Shown piece after piece: positions 18,929 to 27,904 of a stretch of DNA of 64,000 nucleotides (position 1 is its first letter; every line of letters begins with the position of its first letter). The translations under genes and the position numbers were made by a program. The notes beneath the pieces are model-generated. The model was not told where the DNA came from. It saw only the letters and a list, made by a program, of their open reading frames with translations, and searched no databases. The stretch comes from Streptomyces nodosus (lineage in GTDB: Bacteria > Actinomycetota > Actinomycetes > Streptomycetales > Streptomycetaceae): the NCBI RefSeq assembly GCF_008704995.1, contig NZ_CP023747.1, positions 682,001 to 746,000 on the forward strand. Direction: 5' to 3'.

Positions 18929-21718
18929 TCAGCCGGGAACGTGCTCCTCGATTTCCCGCAGAACTGCGGCCAGCTCCCGTCTGCCTGTAATGCCGAGTTT
19001 ACGATAGGAGTTAGTGAGGTGCTTTTCCACAGCACGGGCGCTCACTTGGAGTTCCTTTGCAATTTCCTGATTGGTGAGGCCGTCGACAACCAGTGATGCC
19101 ACACGGCTCTCGGTACGGGTGAGTGCCGTGCGTACGGCCGGAGCGGAGGGCCGGCCTTCCGCCGCGACGGGCCCGGGCAGCCAGGGAACACCACAGGATT
19201 CCGCCAGCTCACCGGCCTCACGCAGTACCTCCCTGCCCTCCGGGCCGTCCCCCAGCATCCGCCCCAAGTCCCGTACGGCCATGAAGAGTTCCAGTTCATT
19301 GGCGGAGCCGCGGAGTGTCGCGACCGCTTCCCGCAGCAGTTCCACCCGCTCGTCCGCCGCGTCGGTGCGGGCGCGCAACCGCAGGGCCCGGCCGATGGCC
19401 GCCGGTGCTCCCCACTCCCTCGCCCTCGCGTACTCCTCCGCGGCCAGGGTCCGGGCCAGATGGTGGTCGCCGAGCTGATCGGAGAAGGAGATCGCCCAGG
19501 GGCGCCAGGGGAACAGCACGGGATTGCGCCATCCCGCGCACTCCAGCTGCCGGCCGCAGTCCATGGCGGTGTCCAGGGCCGCGGCGGCATCGCCCGACCG
19601 GGCCTGTTCCGCCATCCGCAGCAGGCCCAGCAGTGCGGCCGGGACCGGTGCGAGGGTGCGGTCGGCCACCGCGGCCCTGATGCGCGAACCGAGCTGCACA
19701 TCACGCGCCGACAGGGCCAGTGCGCCCAGCACCCCGTAGACGAAACAGCGGCTCTCCTCACCGATGGTGCCGGCCCCTTCGAGGACCAGCGCCGCCTGCT
19801 CCCGGGCCAGGGGCAGCCGACCGCGCGCGACATGGAACAACGCCTGGCGCGCATGCCCCATGGCATCGATCGCACCGTCGTCCCCCGGCCCGCTCCCCGC
19901 CGCGGCGTTCAGCCAGGACTCGGCGTCCTGCAAGGCGTCGGCACCCACCAGGGCGAACATCACCAGCTGCATCACCGAACCGCCGCCGGGGGCGGTCGCC
20001 GGTTCCCAGTCGAGGATGGTGCGGGCCTGCCGCGCCACCTCGGCCGACGGACCGTCCGCGGTGAGCGTCGCCGCGTACAGCAGCACCGCCAGCAGCTCCC
20101 GGCCCCCGCGCAGCCGGACCGTGGGCTCCAGGGCGCGCAGCCTCTCGACGGCGTCGGCGAGCTGGGCGTAGTCGTCGATACCCGTGTACCGCAGCCTCGC
20201 CTCCAGGCGCAGCACCTCCTCGGCGCCGGGGTCGTCCCGTGTGTACGGGTCCCTGAGATCGTCGGCGGCGCGTCTGAACAGGGCCCTCCCCGACCGGGTC
20301 ATGGGGCTGGTCACCCACGGCGAGAGCCGCAGCACCGCGGCGGCACGGTCACGGGCTGCGGGCAGCAGGGGAAGGGCCTGGGCGATATGGGACTCGGCGG
20401 CCGGCGGATCGAAGGACCGCTCGACGGTGGCCAGTTCGACCAGCAGATGGGCCCTCTTGCGGTCCTGTTCCGCCACCTCGAGCAGCGCACGCCGCAGATA
20501 CCGTGCGGCCGGTTCCGGTGTTCCCCTGCGCCGTGCGGCGTCCGCCGCGCTGCGCAGCACCGGCACGGCCCAGGGGTAGCGGGCCGTGGGGATCGCCATC
20601 AGCTGGGCGGCGACCTGCTCGGCCGGGAGTCCGCTCTCGTACAGGACCTCGGCGGCGGCCTCGTGCCAGCACTGCCGTTCGGCGGCGCTCATCGAGCATT
20701 CGACCGCCTCCCGTACGGCCGGATGGGCGAAGCGCGCCCGGTCCTCCTCCGCCGTCAGCCCGAGCTGGTGCAGCACACGCAGCGCCGTGGTGAAGCCGAC
20801 GTCGTCGAGACCGGCGAGTCGGGTGAGAAGCGCGGGCTCCTCCTGCCCGGCCAGGGTGGCGATCGCGGCCGCCGCGTCCCGGACCGGTCGCGGCTGGAGA
20901 AGCAGACAGTTCAGTAACCGGTCCCGGAGGTGCGTGGGGCGGGCCGTGCGCACCAGGCCGGCGTTCTCGGCCAGGGGACGGCAGCCCGTGAGGGCGAGTT
21001 CGGACAGCATGGACCGCAGGAACAGCGGGCGGCCCCGGGACAGGTCGTGGCAGGCGCGCACGAATGCCTCGTCGGGGGAGTCCCCCAGGTACGCCTCGAC
21101 GAGTTCCCCGGTGGCGGCCGGGGACAGGGGCACGGGGCGCAGGACCCGGACCGCGGTGCTCACCACCTCGTGCACCAGGGGGTCGCGGGCGCCCGGATCG
21201 CCGTCCCGCAGGGTGCACACCACCAGCATCCGCAGCCCGTCCAGGCGCGGCGCGAGACCGGCGAGCCAGCGCAGCGAGCAGGCGTCCGCCCACTGCAGAT
21301 CGTCGATGAGGATCAGCAGGGGCGCCGTGGCGCTCAACCCGGCCAGCAGCAGCCGCAGATCACGCAGAACCGCGCAGTCGGGGGCTTCGAGGTCGGGCAC
21401 CACATCGTCGTCGAGCACCCGCCGGGCCGCTCCCGCGTCGGCGAGCAGTTGTTCCCGGTCCGGCCCGGACGCCGCGGTGAGCAGGCTGTCGAACAGCTGG
21501 CGCACCACACCGTAGGCGAGGTCCTGTTCCGCCGGAGCGGCGTTGGCCCGCATCACATGCACCGTGCCCTCGTCGGCGCAGCGCGGCAGTTCGTGCAGCA
21601 GCGTCGAACGGCCCATGCCGAAGGGGCCGGCCAGCACCAGATGGGAGGAGCGTCCCTCGGCGGCGGCGGACAGGGCCTGTCTCACCGCCGCGAGTTCGGC
21701 ACCTCGTTCGAGCAGCAT
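18929..21718 (-). CDS. LAL-type LuxR regulator (third of three; P-loop Lys replaced by Arg)
   Basis: A 929-aa regulator of the large ATP-binding LuxR (LAL) family. The N-terminal NTPase-like domain has LAGPFGMGRSTLL near residue 30, where the Walker A lysine is Arg, while Walker B LILIDDLQWAD is intact. The middle is helical repeat-like sequence, and the C-terminal LuxR HTH runs from about 860 (LTRTESRVASLVVDGLTNQE, RAVEKHLTNSYRKLG). ATG 21718 lies 5 bp after the previous stop with GGAAGGA upstream, so it is in an operon with the second LAL gene. Three LALs plus one PAS-LuxR is the regulator set of nystatin and amphotericin clusters (RI-RIII, RIV). Codons in the HTH are unusually A/T-ending for this window. 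Confidence 0.92.
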   Translation of the reverse strand: MLLERGAELAAVRQALSAAAEGRSSHLVLAGPFGMGRSTLLHELPRCADEGTVHVMRANAAPAEQDLAYGVVRQLFDSLLTAASGPDREQLLADAGAARRVLDDDVVPDLEAPDCAVLRDLRLLLAGLSATAPLLILIDDLQWADACSLRWLAGLAPRLDGLRMLVVCTLRDGDPGARDPLVHEVVSTAVRVLRPVPLSPAATGELVEAYLGDSPDEAFVRACHDLSRGRPLFLRSMLSELALTGCRPLAENAGLVRTARPTHLRDRLLNCLLLQPRPVRDAAAAIATLAGQEEPALLTRLAGLDDVGFTTALRVLHQLGLTAEEDRARFAHPAVREAVECSMSAAERQCWHEAAAEVLYESGLPAEQVAAQLMAIPTARYPWAVPVLRSAADAARRRGTPEPAARYLRRALLEVAEQDRKRAHLLVELATVERSFDPPAAESHIAQALPLLPAARDRAAAVLRLSPWVTSPMTRSGRALFRRAADDLRDPYTRDDPGAEEVLRLEARLRYTGIDDYAQLADAVERLRALEPTVRLRGGRELLAVLLYAATLTADGPSAEVARQARTILDWEPATAPGGGSVMQLVMFALVGADALQDAESWLNAAAGSGPGDDGAIDAMGHARQALFHVARGRLPLAREQAALVLEGAGTIGEESRCFVYGVLGALALSARDVQLGSRIRAAVADRTLAPVPAALLGLLRMAEQARSGDAAAALDTAMDCGRQLECAGWRNPVLFPWRPWAISFSDQLGDHHLARTLAAEEYARAREWGAPAAIGRALRLRARTDAADERVELLREAVATLRGSANELELFMAVRDLGRMLGDGPEGREVLREAGELAESCGVPWLPGPVAAEGRPSAPAVRTALTRTESRVASLVVDGLTNQEIAKELQVSARAVEKHLTNSYRKLGITGRRELAAVLREIEEHVPG

Positions 21719-21723
21719 CGGGT

Positions 21724-24516
21724 TCAGTGTCCTTCCATCGCGCGGACCAGTTCCCGCAGTTCCCGGCGCCCGTCGAGGCGCAGCTTGCGGTAGACGCGGG
21801 CGAGCCGGAGTTCGACCGCACGGCTCGATATCTGCAGCAGTGCGGCGATGTCCCGGTTGCTGCGGCCACGGCCGGCGAGGAGCGCGGACTGCTGCTCGGC
21901 GGCCGAGAGGGCGTCCCAGCCCGGGACCGACACGGTGCCGGTGGCCGCTCGGGCCAGCGCGCGGGCCCGGACCGCCATGGGGGCGTCCGGGTGGGCGACG
22001 GTCAGGGCGCTCAGTTCGGCGAGCGACACGGCGGCCGTGCGCCGGTCGCCGCCGCTCTCCGTCATCTCCAGGGCCGCGTATTCCGCCAGGACTCGGGCGT
22101 ACTCGGGGCCGGTCGGCGCGGAGCGCACCGTGCCCATGGCCGAGCGGATGCCCGTGAGCCGGTCCTCCCGCCCGGCCGTCAGCACCGCGCTCAGCTTGGC
22201 CCAGGCGACGGTGCTGCCCGCGCCCCAGCGCCGGGCGAGTGCCAGCTCCTGTTCGGTCAGGCGGCGGGCCTCGGCCGGCTCGCCCATGGTGTGGCAGGCC
22301 AGGGCCGTCAGTGAACGCCAGGGAACCAGGGCGGGGTTGAGATGATGGCGGCTCAGCAGCCGTCGGCCGCACTCCTGGAGCTGGTCGCGCGCCGCTCGGG
22401 GGTCCCCGCGGCGCAGGGCGACCACTCCGCGTGCGAACAGCAGGCGGGGCCAGTGCTCGCTGTCCTCGGCGGCGGCGGGCAGGGGTGTCGCGGCGCGTTC
22501 GCGTGCCGACTCCTCGCGGCCGCTCTCCACGTCCACGACGGTGCGGATGCCGTACAGATGGGGCAGCAGGGCGGCGGATCTGCCGAGCTCGCGCGCCCCA
22601 CGTTCGGCGGCCTCCAGGTCCCGCTCCGCCTGGGCGAACCGGCCCCGGCGTACGTTGAGTTCGCCGCGCAGCGCCAGGATCTGGGGGGCGGCCAGTCGGC
22701 GCCGGCTGCCGCCGAGCGCCCCGAGCAGCCGGTTCAGTGCGAACTCGGCGTCGTCCAGCCGGTCGGTGAGGCACAGGGCCTTGCAGGCCGCGAGGACGGG
22801 CTGGACGAGCGGGCCGTCCGGCCCCCGGTCGTGCGCCAGGGCGACCTGTGCCAGGCTCCTGACCTCGTGGAGGCTCTCGCCGTACAGCGCGAGTTGCCAG
22901 GCGCGCACGGCGGCCTGGGCGGGCGTCGCCGGAGACTGCGGCAGGGGCGGCACCGTGGGCAGGGAGAGGGCGCGGTCGCCGTGGTGCTGACCGGTCGGGT
23001 CGGCGGCCCAGAAGAGCGCGAGCAGATCGTCCCGTTCGGTCCCGGAGGTGACCGTCAGCGCGTCCGCGAGCGATCGGCTCACCGTCTCGCTGCCGCCGGC
23101 GGTGAGGCCGAGGTCGGCGGCGTACAGGCGTACCGCGGCGGGGGTGCCCGGGGTCCGGATCAGCCGCTCGATCCGCAGGTCGCCGGCCTCGGGTTCGATG
23201 ATCAGCTGCACGGCGGCCAGTTCGAGGCCGAGGCGGGCGTGCTCGGCGGGGTCCTGTTCCTCCTCCGAGGCGCGGGCGAGCAGCACGGCGGCGCGGGCGT
23301 GCTCCCCCTCCCGCACGGCGTGCTCCGCGTCGCGGCGCAGGGTGCGGGTCGCCCAGGCGGACCCGGTGGGGCGCGCGGCGAGCAACAGCTCGGCCACGGC
23401 ACGGTCGTCGGCTCCGGCGCGATGGGCGAGTTCGGCGGCCCTGATGTGCAGTTCGGTCCGGTCGTCGGCGGTCATCTCCTCCAGGACCCGCACCCGCAGC
23501 TCCGGTTCGACGCTCAGGCGGCCGTTGGGCAGGGTGCGGATGCCGACGGTCCGGGCGAGGGCCGCTCGCAGCCGGTTCTCGTTGAAGGAGCGGACGCGGG
23601 TGAGGGTGCGCACCACCTGGAGGTCGAGGAGGTCCCCGCAGACCGCCAGGGCCCGTACCACCTCGCCCGCCTCGGGGCCGAGTCCCCGTACGGCGTACAG
23701 CAGTTGGTCGCCGAGCACCTCGGTGCCGATCGCCCGGAGGGCCGGCACCCGGTCGGCGGCCGGGCGGTGCCCGAGCGCGGCGAACCGCTGCACCAGGTCG
23801 TGGAGCACCGTGGGATGCCCCGCGCTGATCCGGCGGGCCTCGGCCGTGAACGCGTCGTCCGCGGGCCCGCAGACCCGGGCGACCTCGGCGGCCACCTCCT
23901 CCGGGGGCAGTGGTGCCAGGGTGAGGTGGTGGGCGAGCGGGCCGGGGACGGAGCCGAGGGCGCTCTGCCATCCGGGATCGGCCGCCGCGGTGTCGTTGCC
24001 GCCGCACACCACCGCGAGCGGCGTCCCGGCGCTGCGGCGCAGCAGTGCCTGGAGCCAGTGCAGCGACTCCCGGTCGAGCCAGTGCGCCTCCTCGACGGCG
24101 AGCACGGTCGGACGCTCGCGTGCCGCGCGCAGCAGCCCGGCCAGCCCGGGAAAGGGCTCACGCCGGTTCGGCCCCTGCGATGTCGCCGGGCGTTCGGCCG
24201 GGCGGGCGTCGAGCGGTTCGAGCAGCTGGGTGACCGCCGTGTACGGCAGCTCGGACTCCGCCGGCGTCACCCGGGCGCGCAGCACCCGCAGGCCCGCCGC
24301 ACGGGCCCGGTCGGCGGCCAGCCGGACCAGGGCGGACTGGCCGAACCCGCTTCTGCCCGACAGTGTGACGAGCACCGGGCCCGAGGTGCCGAGCCCGTCG
24401 ACGACGGCCGCCACCGTCGCCCGTTCCCGCGCGCGGACACCGGCGGGCGGCTCCGCGGTGGCCGTGGCCGGTCGTGCCTGGTACAGCGGTTGAGGAGAGG
24501 GGGTCGACCCCGTCAT
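21724..24516 (-). CDS. LAL-type LuxR regulator (second of three; P-loop Lys replaced by Gln)
   Basis: A 930-aa LAL regulator. The P-loop reads LSGRSGFGQSALV near residue 50, so the Walker A lysine is Gln, and the Walker B region is LAVEEAHWLD rather than the usual hydrophobic-DD. ATP binding or hydrolysis is therefore doubtful. The C-terminal HTH (about 865-928) is SAAEQQSALLAGRGRSNRDI followed by SSRAVELRLARVYRKLRLDG. ATG 24516 is 67 bp downstream of the first LAL stop. With the LALs on each side it corresponds to the RII position of nystatin-type clusters; that correspondence is inferred from order and size. Confidence 0.92.
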   Translation of the reverse strand: MTGSTPSPQPLYQARPATATAEPPAGVRARERATVAAVVDGLGTSGPVLVTLSGRSGFGQSALVRLAADRARAAGLRVLRARVTPAESELPYTAVTQLLEPLDARPAERPATSQGPNRREPFPGLAGLLRAARERPTVLAVEEAHWLDRESLHWLQALLRRSAGTPLAVVCGGNDTAAADPGWQSALGSVPGPLAHHLTLAPLPPEEVAAEVARVCGPADDAFTAEARRISAGHPTVLHDLVQRFAALGHRPAADRVPALRAIGTEVLGDQLLYAVRGLGPEAGEVVRALAVCGDLLDLQVVRTLTRVRSFNENRLRAALARTVGIRTLPNGRLSVEPELRVRVLEEMTADDRTELHIRAAELAHRAGADDRAVAELLLAARPTGSAWATRTLRRDAEHAVREGEHARAAVLLARASEEEQDPAEHARLGLELAAVQLIIEPEAGDLRIERLIRTPGTPAAVRLYAADLGLTAGGSETVSRSLADALTVTSGTERDDLLALFWAADPTGQHHGDRALSLPTVPPLPQSPATPAQAAVRAWQLALYGESLHEVRSLAQVALAHDRGPDGPLVQPVLAACKALCLTDRLDDAEFALNRLLGALGGSRRRLAAPQILALRGELNVRRGRFAQAERDLEAAERGARELGRSAALLPHLYGIRTVVDVESGREESARERAATPLPAAAEDSEHWPRLLFARGVVALRRGDPRAARDQLQECGRRLLSRHHLNPALVPWRSLTALACHTMGEPAEARRLTEQELALARRWGAGSTVAWAKLSAVLTAGREDRLTGIRSAMGTVRSAPTGPEYARVLAEYAALEMTESGGDRRTAAVSLAELSALTVAHPDAPMAVRARALARAATGTVSVPGWDALSAAEQQSALLAGRGRSNRDIAALLQISSRAVELRLARVYRKLRLDGRRELRELVRAMEGH

Positions 24517-24583
24517 CCGTCACTCACCCCGTTTCCCTGCCCCCGTTGCCTTGTCTTGTGTACGTCCTCGAGGGGACGGATGC

Positions 24584-27430
24584 TCAGGCCCCTTCCGGCA
24601 CCGGCCAGCCCGGGAGGGGCCATGAGCGGCCGTGCACGGCGCGCAGCGCGACCACGAGCTGGTCCCGTCGGCGTACGCCGAGCTTCCGGTAGACATTGGT
24701 CAGATGTGACTCCACGGTGCGCACCGTGACGAACAGCCGTTGCGCGATCTGGCGGTTGCTGGCCCCGGACACCGCCAGTCCGGCCACCTTGAGCTCCGTG
24801 GTGGTGAGCAGGCCCCCGGCCGGTGTGCCGGGGGTGTGGCCCATGCGTCCTCCGGCGGAGACCAGCAGGCGGCGGGCGGACTCCGCCAGCGCGAGCGCCC
24901 CGCAGCCGCCCGCGATGCCGGCCGCCCTGCGCAGCCGCTCCCGGGCCCCGGCCTCGTCGCCGTACTGCAGCAGGGCCTGGCCCAGCGCGTGTTCGGCGCG
25001 GGCGTACTCGGCCACCGCGGGTGACGTGGAGAGCTGGTGGGCCGCTTCGGTGAGCAGGTCGAGGCCGGCCCTGCCCGGGGTGAGGACGCCCTCCGCGAGC
25101 GCGGCGAGCCCGAGGGCCCGGGGTGTTCCCCAGCGCCGGGCGCGTTCGGCGCCCTGTTCGGCCAGTTCCCTGCCGTCCGCGGGCCGGCGGACGGCCGCGA
25201 GGATCAGGCAGGTGTCCGCCCACCAGGGGGCGAGCACCGGGTTCTGCACACCGGCGGTCTCCTGCGCCCAGCCGCACTCGCGCAGCAGCCGCAGCGCCTG
25301 CGCGGGGTGGCCGGTCGCCCAGCGGGTGCGGGCGCGGGCATGCAGATACAGCAGGGAGGCGAGGGCGGAGCGGTGCGGCTCGGTGCGGCCCATCCGGGAC
25401 AGCAGCCGTTCGGCCTGGCGCGGCTCGCCGCGGTCCACGAGCACCGACGCCAGCACCGCTCGTGCCGCCACCAGCCGGACGTCGCAGCCCGTCCGGTCCA
25501 CCGTGTCGATCGCCGAGCGGGCTTCCGCCGCGGCGTCGAGAACGGCACCGTCCCGGTGCAGCAGAAAGGACCGCAGGGATCCGGCGAGCACCCGCACCCA
25601 GGCCGTCGGTTCGTCGCCCCCGCGCCGCAGCATGGCGTCCAGCGCCCGGTGCGCTTCCGTGGTCTCGTCCGCGAGGCCCAGGGTGATGGCGGCGGTGAAC
25701 AGCAGCCACGGCGGCTGCTGGGGGGAGGCGGCGGCCACCGCATGCCGGGCCTCTTTCAGGGCCGTCTCCCGGGAGTGGCCGGCCAGCGCGGTGCGCAGTC
25801 CCGCGAGCGCCTCCGCCTGGAGGAGATCGGTGCGCGGCTGGTACGGCAGCGCCGCCGTGACGGGGTGCTGCCGTGCCGCCACGCCGGTGCCGCGCCGGCC
25901 CATGAGCAGCAGCACGGCCGCCACCTGGTCGCGCAGCCGGTCACGCTCGGGGCCGGAGCCGAGGGCGTCCCGGGCGGCCTCCAGGGCCCCCAGGATCTCC
26001 GCCCGGCAGGTGGCCGGGAGCGGCAGGGACAGGCAGGCCATGGCGTACTGGACCGCGATACCGGCTCGGGCGAACGTGTCGGGTGTGCCGGCCAGCGCCG
26101 TGCGGAACAGCGGAACGGCGCTCAGCGGGTCCTCGGGTGCCACGGCGAGCGCCAGGCGTAGTCGCGCCTCGGCGTCGTCGGGCTCCGCCTCCAGGACGCG
26201 GCGCAGATAGCCGGCCGCCTCGGCGAAGGCACCGCGCTGCTCGGCCCGGGCGGCGGCGTCGCGCAGCACCGCGCTCATCCAGGGTTCCTGGGCACAGGGC
26301 ATCCGCATCAGATGCTGGGCGACCTGTTCGACGGGCCGGCCGGCGTCGCTGAGCAACAGCGCGGCGCGGGCGTGCAGTTCGGCCGTCCGGCGGGAGCCGA
26401 GCGGTTCCAGCAGCTCCGAGCGTACGGCTTCGTGCACCAGGCCCGCGCCGTCGGGGGTGAGGGCTCCCGCGTGGCGCAGTACCGCGATCGCCTCGTCGGC
26501 CTGTGCCTGGTCCACGTCCGCCAGGACCGTGACGCACTCGGGGGGCCGGGTGCCGTCGAGCAGCGCGATCGCCGTGGCGACGCTGCGGACCTCGGGGGGC
26601 TCCCGGTCCAGCAACTGCCGCACCGACCCGGCCGCCATGGCGCCGCCGAGTTCGCTCGCCCGCTGCGCGCCGGCCTCGTCCGGAGCGGCACCCTGGCTTC
26701 GCAGCTCGCCGAGCAGTCGTTCGACGGTGCGGGGGTTACCGGCGGTGACCGCGGCGACCTGCTGGGCGAGCAGGGGGTGCGCCGGGACGCCGAATACCTG
26801 TCGGGCGAGGCCGCCGACGGCATCGGCGCCGAGCGGGCCGAGGGAGGTCACGGACACGGCGGGGTGGGCGAGGAGGTCCGCCCAGGCACGGGGGGCGCGC
26901 AGCTGGGCGCCGGAGCTCCGGGCGAGGAGCACCAGCAGGGGGCGTCCGGCCGCCCGCCTCAGCAGGAAGTCCAGCCAGCGCAGGGAGTGTTCGTCGCAGT
27001 GGTGGGCGTCGTCGAGCACCAGCACCAGCGGCCGGTCCGCGGTGAGCCGCAGCACATGCGAGCTGAGCCGGCGGAACACCGGATAGGCGGAGGTGAGGGT
27101 GAACGGCCGGCCGTCCCCCGGCCCGGGCAGGAACACGGCCGGGTCGTCCGCGCCCGCCGCTTCCGGGTGGTGGTCGGGTGCGGGGGCGTCGGCCGGTGCG
27201 AACAGCGTCCGCAGTCCCGCATAGGCCCCGGCGCCCGCCGAAGCCCCGCCGCAGCGGCCGCGCAGCACGGTCATGTCCTGGCAGGCGGGACTGCGCAGCA
27301 GGGCGTCGAGGAGAGCGCTCTTGCCGTAGCCGGACGGTGCGGTCAGGACCGCACACCGCGTCTCGCCGTGGGATGCGGCGGCCGCCTGGGCGCCGAGTGC
27401 GGTCAGCTCGTTGTCGCGGCCGTGTATCAC
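24584..27430 (-). CDS. LAL-type LuxR regulator (first of three; intact P-loop)
   Basis: A 948-aa LAL regulator starting at GTG 27430, which overlaps the MarR stop as GTGA. The P-loop TAPSGYGKSALLDALL near residue 30 keeps the Walker A lysine. Walker B is LVLVLDDAHHCDEHSLRWLD near 145. The C-terminal LuxR HTH (about 880-940) reads LLTTTELKVAGLAVSGASNR and TVRTVESHLTNVYRKLGVRR. It is the only one of the three LALs here with an intact ATP-binding lysine. Size and position match RI proteins of polyene clusters, which act at the top of the cascade. Transcription probably starts upstream of the MarR gene. Confidence 0.92.
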   Translation of the reverse strand: MIHGRDNELTALGAQAAAASHGETRCAVLTAPSGYGKSALLDALLRSPACQDMTVLRGRCGGASAGAGAYAGLRTLFAPADAPAPDHHPEAAGADDPAVFLPGPGDGRPFTLTSAYPVFRRLSSHVLRLTADRPLVLVLDDAHHCDEHSLRWLDFLLRRAAGRPLLVLLARSSGAQLRAPRAWADLLAHPAVSVTSLGPLGADAVGGLARQVFGVPAHPLLAQQVAAVTAGNPRTVERLLGELRSQGAAPDEAGAQRASELGGAMAAGSVRQLLDREPPEVRSVATAIALLDGTRPPECVTVLADVDQAQADEAIAVLRHAGALTPDGAGLVHEAVRSELLEPLGSRRTAELHARAALLLSDAGRPVEQVAQHLMRMPCAQEPWMSAVLRDAAARAEQRGAFAEAAGYLRRVLEAEPDDAEARLRLALAVAPEDPLSAVPLFRTALAGTPDTFARAGIAVQYAMACLSLPLPATCRAEILGALEAARDALGSGPERDRLRDQVAAVLLLMGRRGTGVAARQHPVTAALPYQPRTDLLQAEALAGLRTALAGHSRETALKEARHAVAAASPQQPPWLLFTAAITLGLADETTEAHRALDAMLRRGGDEPTAWVRVLAGSLRSFLLHRDGAVLDAAAEARSAIDTVDRTGCDVRLVAARAVLASVLVDRGEPRQAERLLSRMGRTEPHRSALASLLYLHARARTRWATGHPAQALRLLRECGWAQETAGVQNPVLAPWWADTCLILAAVRRPADGRELAEQGAERARRWGTPRALGLAALAEGVLTPGRAGLDLLTEAAHQLSTSPAVAEYARAEHALGQALLQYGDEAGARERLRRAAGIAGGCGALALAESARRLLVSAGGRMGHTPGTPAGGLLTTTELKVAGLAVSGASNRQIAQRLFVTVRTVESHLTNVYRKLGVRRRDQLVVALRAVHGRSWPLPGWPVPEGA

Positions 27431-27873
27431 GTGGTGCTCCGGAGGCGGTCGAGCAGATGGTCCAGGGTGGTCAGGTCGTCCTCGCTGAAGGGGGCGAAGG
27501 TGTCGCGCAGCTGGCGCAGATGTCCGGCCGCGGCACGGGTGAGGATGTCGTGACCGGCGTCGGTGATGGCGGCGTAGGCGATCCGGCGGTCCTTGGCGCA
27601 GTAGCAGCGTTCGACATAGCCGGCCGCCTGTATCCGGTCGATCAGTCTGGTGACCCCGCCGGTGGTCAGGGCGATCTGCTCGGCCAGGGTGCTCATGGTC
27701 AACTGCCCTTCCTCCGCACGGGCGAGCCGTAGCAGTACCTCGAACCAGACGTGCGGCAGCCCGACTTCCTTCAGCATGGCCGTGCCCAGACGCCGCTCCA
27801 GATGACTGTGGGCCTCCGACAGGCGGCCGAAGGTGGTGATGAGGGGATGGCTGATCGGGTCCGAGGAAGGCAC
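27427..27873 (-). CDS. MarR-family regulator, translationally coupled to the first LAL gene
   Basis: A 148-aa winged-helix MarR regulator: dimerisation helices at both ends, DNA-binding region TMSTLAEQIALTTGGVTRLIDR (about 60-82) and wing AKDRRIAYAAITDAG. I chose GTG 27873 over ATG 27978 because codons between them lose the GC-ending bias of real genes here. The start lacks a good ribosome site. Its stop overlaps the LAL start, so the two are co-expressed. I do not recall a MarR gene fused into the regulatory operon of a described polyene cluster. A palindrome just upstream could be its own operator, giving ligand-dependent control of the LAL operon. Confidence 0.82.
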   Translation of the reverse strand: MPSSDPISHPLITTFGRLSEAHSHLERRLGTAMLKEVGLPHVWFEVLLRLARAEEGQLTMSTLAEQIALTTGGVTRLIDRIQAAGYVERCYCAKDRRIAYAAITDAGHDILTRAAAGHLRQLRDTFAPFSEDDLTTLDHLLDRLRSTT

Positions 27874-27888
27874 GCGGGGGATTCTAAC

Positions 27889-27904
27889 CAGAACAGTTGT
27901 CCAG
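27889..27904. promoter_or_regulatory. Candidate MarR operator
   Basis: CAGAACAGTTGTCCAG is an imperfect palindrome (arms CAGAACA and TGTCCAG, 5 of 7 paired) 16 bp upstream of the MarR start, in A/T-richer DNA. Assigned by location. Confidence 0.4.
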
